From the NCBI GenBank assembly GCA_013433145.1, contig CM024174.1, positions 10,386,336 through 10,450,335 on the forward strand: 64,000 bases of DNA, read 5' to 3'. This stretch comes from Ascaris suum. Lineage: Eukaryota > Nematoda > Chromadorea > Rhabditida > Ascarididae. Shown here in pieces: positions 57,342 to 64,000 of this stretch. Under the pieces are notes generated by a model that did no database searches, was not told the origin of the DNA, and saw only the letters and a program-made list of their open reading frames with translations. Made by a program: the position numbers and the translations under genes. Position 1 is the first letter of the stretch, and each line of letters opens with the position of its first letter.

Positions 57342-60300
57342 AAATATCTCCCTTTCCTATCGTTGTTTCTTATTCGGTGTTGCTGTTTTTTTTTTCGGAG
57401 CTAAAACCTTTAGACAAATTTATCGACTACAAGTTCTGTCTATGTCTGCGAATGAGAGTTGCAGTGAAGTTCTACGATTGAAAACTCGATCATTTGAACG
57501 TTTGAAGGGGTATGAGATATAGAATCTCGTAAGTGACATTTATTATTTTTCTCATTGCAAAATTTATGATTGAAATACGAAGTGGACTTTCTTCAGTGTA
57601 ACCAGTTTCTACTTACATCACTGTTTGCAGAAGTAAAAGTTTTATTTAATGATTCTAATGATCGTTGAAATTTTTTTTACGTGTGGAGATTTTACTCACT
57701 AAGAAATCGTTTGCATATATTTGATGCATTATAGTCGAGAAAGTTCATTTCCTTCGAAGATACTTTGAGTAATAGAAAATTTCGTTTGATGAATCTACGC
57801 TGAATTCACTCATTTATTATCTCATCAAAGTTAATCCTACATTCATCCAATTATTTAATTTCCAATTTTACTTCTCATCATTTACAGGCGGTGTTTTCCC
57901 GTTGATATATTTGCATAATAGTGGTGATATACGACGGGAATAAGCGGCTAAATTTAATGACGCTCAAAAGAGTGGAAATGAAAATGAGCTGCAGAGATAC
58001 TCATCAACATATGAGTGTCGATCTTACATGGATCAATCTCTCTCCCCCTTCGCTCCTGCTCCTCTCCTAATTTCTTCTCATCTCAGTTATGTGCCCTCTG
58101 AGCATTTTCGGTTATTGTTTAATGGTATCTTTGTATCATAATTTATAGTGGTATTGTTTGTGTTGTTTAAGTTGCGATATGCTTAGGTTTTTACTCCGCT
58201 TTTAGTTTCGACGGTTAGCTTTATTGCCTCCGAAATTTGATGATTCCTTTCTTTTTGTTGCTATGATTGATTGTTGATGACTAATTCGAAAAGTTGTTTA
58301 ATTTTGGGCTTTAGTTTGAGAAGAAACCCCCAAAGCACTTAATCGTTCCTATTTCAAAAACAAGAAGAAGAAGAATGCTAAAGCTGTAATGGAGGATGGA
58401 AGAGGAAGAAGGGTAAAACTGTTGAAGGAGAGATATCCTGAAGAAAAAAAAAACAGAAATGAGATAGCTGCAAATCTTCGAGTCTGGATATGCTTTTTTT
58501 CGGAAGAAATCGCTTCTTCGAGACACTTTGATATCAGCTGCTTCAAATGGAAGCTTTAGGGAAAACGGCTCCTTCCAAGGTGATTTATTACGAAATGGCA
58601 CCTGACAAAAACTGACATAAAAAGCGGTCGGGTCTATATTGAAAAAGCTGCAACTCGAGAGTGTGAGCATTTGTGGGTTTGACAGCTCACCGATTTCGTG
58701 ACGTTAACGAAGTCCTATATCAGTTCAGATCTAGCGGGAGCAGATATGTCTCTCCTATAGCTCACTTATGTACTACAATGAGAGACAGCTAAGAAGGAAT
58801 AAGGGTTCAACAGTGTGCATGTTATGGGTATCCTTATATTGCGAAATGTGATTTTCCTTCTCGCATTCCTTCAGCTTCCTGTTTTACTTCTATGACCATT
58901 CTCGATTTGCTTCCGATAATGTGATTCTCATTACTTTTACTTCCTTTCTTTGCGGTTACGCATATATTGCTTATTGATCATAGTTACTAAAAAGAATTTC
59001 TTTCTCTTTAAAAAACGCGAATATTGCTATAAAATTTCTTGGATATCCTTGTCGGCGTTCAATTTCATTAATATTCGTTTTGTTTTCGCCAAGGATCTAG
59101 GACAAGTGTGCAAGCATTTCACCGTGCTTTGCTATGAACTGTGCTCATTTGTAACTTGGAACTGTGCTCGTTCATATTTCGATGCGTTTCAAAATGTAAT
59201 AAATCTTTTGCAGCGAAAACTGTCTTACCTTAAATTTAAAACGATGCTTCACTCTGATATTGCATACAGTTGAATGGAGCCGACGAATCAGCTAAGTGCT
59301 TTCTGAAAGGTGAGTTGGGCGGCGGAGTGGTGCTTTAAGCGGAGGTCGATGTATACACAACTGCAAGCTGCCTTACCTTGTCGCCGTTATCTATGTCCAA
59401 CCCAGAAAATAAGAGATTTCCACCTTACTATTCGCCACTTTTCTTTAAGAAAGTGGGGCTGGATTTTTGGCAATAGTTCCATATCCGGATCCTTCATGGG
59501 GATACCTCTACCTCCCTCCCTCAAATTTTGGGAGATTCGTTTAGCTCTTGAAGCATGAGGCAAGTTCGTCTCTGTGGTTTTGTTAGCGATCGGAACTAGG
59601 ACCAGGATGGTAAAACTTGATGCTGAGCACTTCCAGCCAATTGACTGGCTGACAGAGTTCCGCTGATTACTTTTCACAGTACAATGAACCATAAGTGACG
59701 AGTTTTTGAGGTTGTCTCCTAATTAACAGTACTGGACGTTTAAAATCCGCGTTTTTTGATTGTTTTCTCTTAGAAATTTTGAAATTTTCCATTCACAACA
59801 ATGTTTGTAAATTGTTCGATTGTGGCTTATTTCTTGGAAATCTTGAGTTCAGCGGCTGTCTTGTATCTAACCGGACCAGAATAGGTCGTCCAAGGTGGAG
59901 ACACATTAGGCAGGAGGGCAGGAGTACTATGCCATGTGTTTTGAAGGGCGACCACCTTGTCATGTACTGATTACCCTCCCCCGTCATCGAATTGTTTTCT
60001 AAAGTTTTCTACTGAACTCTTATAAAAATGCAATCACAGACGGTTTGGTTATGAATGTGTCGGTGTTTAATAGTGTTTAATGCCAAGCATCCACGAGCTT
60101 TCGTCCATAGGAGGATGGTGCTCATCAAAGCTTATAGAAGGCAGTCAGCCGCTAACCGAATAACTGCTAATATGGAAAACAGTTTACGATAAGGTATTTG
60201 CCATGAACAGAAGAATACGCGTGATATGACATATGACCTGAAAGGTAAAACCCTTTCGGCAGAAAAAGTCGCATAACCCGGCTTCTGCTGTATAACACTA

Positions 60301-63086
60301 CAAATAACCATGACAACGCCTGCTGAGGAATTCTAACCTTCATGTGACTCCAATGCAGCATAAAAAACTCTTTCTTGGTCCATGTTGAAGGCATTGAAAA
60401 CAGGTGATGTTGGTTACCTTCTAACACTCGGACCGCTTCATTACCTTCTAACACTATATCGTTCCATTCCGGATTCATACGATTGAGCTTTATGCTATAT
60501 ATCCAGAAAATTTACATCGATAAAACGCAGAAAGCTATGTTTTATTCATCTACAAAACTCGAAGTTTTTATTAACGTGATGAATCCAGAAAAACAACCAT
60601 AATTAACGCGATTAATGGAACGATATAAAAGGATAAACGACAATAATTCAAAGAGTGAAGCAAAGAGTAACCCAAAGAGAGTGTCGTATATGAAGCATTT
60701 TCATGATGCAATTCTGTTAAGGGAAATATCTTCTTCACACTCACATAAGTGCTTTGAAGCGCACTTTACGACAGCCATAAAATATTACAAACATTGCCGA
60801 TCGAATGCTCTCGATGGCTTTTTACTCCATATGACAAAGCGGAGGGGGGGGGGGTGAGGGAGAGAGCAGCAGGGAATGTCATTCTTTTCAAACGTGCACC
60901 ATTTTCTTCATACCTAATCCTTCATTCCCTTCATTTTAAAACATATAGGAATCCTCATACGGCATATGATGCCTTCTTTGGTCCCAGTTTTCATGCACAT
61001 ATTTTTTCTGTAAGCACAACCCTTTCCACGCAGATTATAGCCTAGGGGTATAAGACCCAACAGGTATACCCTCCCGGATGAACCCTCAACTGAGACGGTA
61101 AATACAACAGAAACGGCTCATCCACAGCCCGTTCACCGTTACGCCAAATGAAACAATCCCTACTTTAAAAGATGAGCTATATCTGTGATGGTCATCTATC
61201 ACATAGATACGTAGCATTCATAATCTTCAACGTTTTCGAAAAACCAACCAAAAACATGTGGGAATTGAAAGATGCATTATTATAAGTACAATCAAAACAA
61301 TTTATTCTTAATGCACTAAGCAGCTAATGAAAAAAAAAGTCTTCTATGCGGTAAAGCATATTACGTCTTTCACTAAAATCAAACTCCAGCAACACAAATA
61401 GAAATATAATTGAATCATATTAAAAAAAAACCGATGCGAGATGATTGATGAGTAGAACTCAAAGTGATGAAACTATGCAAATATACGCATTTATAGATTT
61501 TTTTTTGTTCTTCTACGTAAACATATTCGAGCAGCATATTTCAATCGATTATACTGAATAAAACGACTAAAATTCCTTGACTTCTCATTCCAATTCAAAA
61601 ATGTGGAAAGCGTATCAAGTCGCAGAGGCTAACGAGGAAAGCCTAACACTTAGATTTTGCTCAATTTGTCCGGTCAAGACTTACATATTAAAAATATTCC
61701 ACTAAGTGAATAACAAAGCTTGCCGAAACATGATGAATCGGCGAATTCAGTGCGTTATTTCAAATAAAAAGGAAACCAACGGAACACAACATAACAAGGA
61801 CATGGGAACGAGCCGCCATTGACAACGCAACAATATGAAAGGAAATCGAGCAGTGACAATCTCATTACATATTCTAGAGGATAGTACCAGGACTAACTAG
61901 TCCTTTATCCATGAATCGTCTTCTCGCAAAACACATCCACCACTGAAAAAAAAACAAACAAACATTCGTTTACGAATAAATCAAAATCGGAATTCTCTAT
62001 CCACTCCAGGAGCCTTCCCTTCCCACCTCTAATCCCTCCCCTACCTCTCCTCCCCCCTACACCCACAGACTAAGTACAAAATCATGGCTTCCAATCTTCT
62101 ATTACCATTTTTTCATTTTTTACAGCTAAAACCTAGCATAAATCACGGGAACAAGTGGGAATTTTCTGAACAACAGCAAACTTTTGCAAAAAAACCTTTC
62201 AAGGGTGGATAAACCCAAACTGTTTTCTTGGAGACAAAAACAGCGAATTTTTTCAATCGAAGAAAAGATTCTCTTCAGCTATCATTAGCGTATCCTTCTT
62301 AATGATAACATAAAGCGTGGAAATCCCCTTTTCGACAATCAAATCAACATATTACTGTTGAAATAATTCTTTGCATTATATCCATTTAATAAAAAACAAA
62401 CGATATGAAATCCTAATTGTCGATGAAGAAAAGGGAAGCACAAATGTAAAGGAAACGAAGCATGTACTAATGTATACATCCCTTAGCAATACCGACTGCA
62501 AGATAAAACACTTGCAAGAATTTCGATACAGCACTAAAATTAAACACTCCTCTTCGTTCAAATGAAACCTAAAAACCTAATTAAAGGAGAATGAAAGAAA
62601 TAAACCTTGAGTGGTTTGTCAGTCTGTGGATCAAACACTCTCTCACAAAGTCGGATTCCCAATTCCTGTCGAAGCTGTTGAAGATAAGCTCGCATCATTT
62701 CTAGAACTATTAACAATTACAAATATTAAACGTGCTTCTTGTCGAGATTTTTTTTTTGTTCGTATATTCGTAGAGAAGTATACAGTGAAAAAAATAAGTA
62801 GGGAAGTGTGCCGCGAGAATCTGCACAATTTGCGCTTTTTACCTCGTTCACCTAATCAGCCAGATGCACAATTTAGCGGTAAAAAAACCATGGAAAATAA
62901 CAGTGTCATATTTGAAGTGATCTGACCTATCACATAAGCCCTGTAAGGTGAGAGAGAAAAGGGGCAGTGATCATTGGGATGGGAGTACTGGTTCTCTATC
63001 GCTTACCTAATATCTACTGATAATCTCAAGGATATATTTTGAAGAAAAAAGCAACTGCAACAGCCAAACAACTTCATCATCGAAAA
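57342..63086. other. Intergenic region, convergent genes
   Basis: About 5.7 kb between the stop of the zinc-finger gene (plus) and the terminal exon of a minus-strand gene. It is AT-rich. A 15-bp word, TTACCTTCTAACACT, occurs twice at about 60414-60428 and 60441-60455. A short G run lies at 60842-60854. Open frames on both strands show no motif. The right part probably includes the 3' UTR of the minus-strand gene. Confidence 0.45.
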
Positions 63087-63230
63087 CTAGTCGAACGAAC
63101 CTTCGTCTTGCTTGTTAGTCGGTGCCTTATACATACTGTTAAGTGGGAAATCCGCTTCGCCAGGAATTGGCAATCTTTGACTCAACGCTAATGCAGCCAT
63201 ATCCTTAAGTCCTTGTGTCTTATTGGCACT
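63087..63230 (-). CDS. Terminal exon of an unrecognised minus-strand gene
   Basis: On the minus strand a GCATTTCAG acceptor (63231-63239) opens a 144-base, phase-0 exon of 47 residues ending in TAG. It begins SANKTQGLKDMAALALSQRL, continues PIPGEADFPLNSMYKAP and ends KQDEGSFD. The codon pattern and composition look coding: balanced and hydrophilic, unlike the flanks. The rest of the gene lies to the right, beyond 63230 or outside the window. I do not recognise the protein; the tail suggests a soluble cytosolic or nuclear protein. Confidence 0.55.
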   Translation of the reverse strand, partial: SANKTQGLKDMAALALSQRLPIPGEADFPLNSMYKAPTNKQDEGSFD

Positions 63231-64000
63231 CTGAAATGCAATCACATCAAATATAAAAGAGACACGTGCTACACACATTATGTCTCTTATAGAATCATGA
63301 ATCCGAAAACATGAACACAACTGCAACGCTTCTCTTATCCCTCTCCTCCTCTCGTGACTAATCAATCCTCCTCTCCTTCGGAAATTTAAATGTCCATTTG
63401 AACATTTTAGGGATACATAATCACGGCCAATTCTCCGTTTTTGAGGAAAGCCCCCTCATAAGTTCAGCGCCGCAAACATTTGCGTGAATTCCCTGACTCT
63501 ATGTGTGACTCGGTCGGTGTTCCCTCCCCATGCACTGCTTCATTAGTTTTATTTCTAAGAAGTCTGCGCCCCCCTCCCCTTTCCCCTCCAACCAAGTAGC
63601 ACGGGGTATCCATGTATACTTCTAACGAGGTTGCGCCAACCTCTAAGTACCGGATATCTTAAGTCCATAAAGGTCCCGTGTGCGTCTTTGATTTGCCCAT
63701 GTACGTGCGAAAAGTTCTCCCTACTAGCAAATTTATGTAGGACGACTTGAAACCTTTCATTAAGCTGAAAGCTTAAATTTCTCTGCGTCATCACAAAGTC
63801 CACCTCGGCACAGAGAGCAGATTCTTAACAAAGTACAACGAGTGCATGAAGTTTTACATCTGTGGGCTTTTACAGAAGAGCCAGAAGAACCTCGATTCGG
63901 TACCTCAAACGCTCCTCAATATCCACGGGTTACTTTGCAAAAGTACCAATGCTCTTAACTTATTGCTCCGAAACGTTTCACTCCACGCTTCAATACCCTT
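63231..64000. other. Intron or flank of the right-edge gene
   Basis: No further exon of the minus-strand gene could be supported. The minus-strand frame 63555-63803 contains a short internal duplication at protein level (RYPVLRGWR and GYPVLLGWR, about 16 codons apart), but there are no clear splice sites. Confidence 0.35.

Overview
The window is eukaryotic genomic DNA, most likely from a nematode. Coding exons are short (about 50-275 bp) and separated by introns of 0.2-6.6 kb. Acceptors are mostly of the TTTCAG/TTGCAG type and donors are GTAAGT-like. Non-coding DNA is AT-rich and full of simple repeats, and there is a decayed RTE-type non-LTR retrotransposon. I see no bacterial operons, rRNA, convincing tRNA genes or CRISPR. 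Exon models were built by hand from conserved motifs, splice signals and reading-phase bookkeeping. The species cannot be named from this alone.

Layout: (1) 1-8452, plus strand: 3' part of a DEAD-box RNA helicase gene (DEAD, SAT, motif V and motif VI exons, acidic C-terminus). Its N-terminal exons are not visible, and the middle of the gene contains motif-like stretches in conflicting frames. (2) 13751-31445, minus strand: a seven-exon gene for an LCLAT1/AGPAT8-type lysophospholipid acyltransferase, complete from ATG to stop and tail-to-tail with the helicase. Its 6.6-kb first intron holds the RTE relic and an odd degenerate TAC/ACT-rich repeat field; its second intron holds a 170-bp TA tract. 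(3) 34700-40324, plus strand: a seven-exon OTUB1-type ubiquitin thioesterase gene with all three catalytic residues, one apparent GC-AG intron, and complementary (TC)n and (GA)n tracts flanking exons 3-5. (4) 45233-57341, plus strand: a fourteen-exon gene whose reading phases join at every junction. It encodes about 745 residues with one C2H2-like zinc finger; I do not recognise the protein. (5) 63087-63230, minus strand: the last exon of a gene entering from the right edge. Two isolated exon-like ORFs (42923-43126 plus, 44289-44516 minus) lie between genes 3 and 4.

The genes do not form an obvious pathway; they look like unrelated housekeeping or regulatory genes (RNA remodelling, phospholipid acyl remodelling, deubiquitination, a putative nuclear protein). 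The most interesting items are the unrecognised zinc-finger protein, the GC-AG intron and the complementary intronic tracts in the OTUB1 gene, the frame-broken helicase middle, a 36-bp minisatellite in frame with an exon, and a nested inverted repeat near 43.2 kb.
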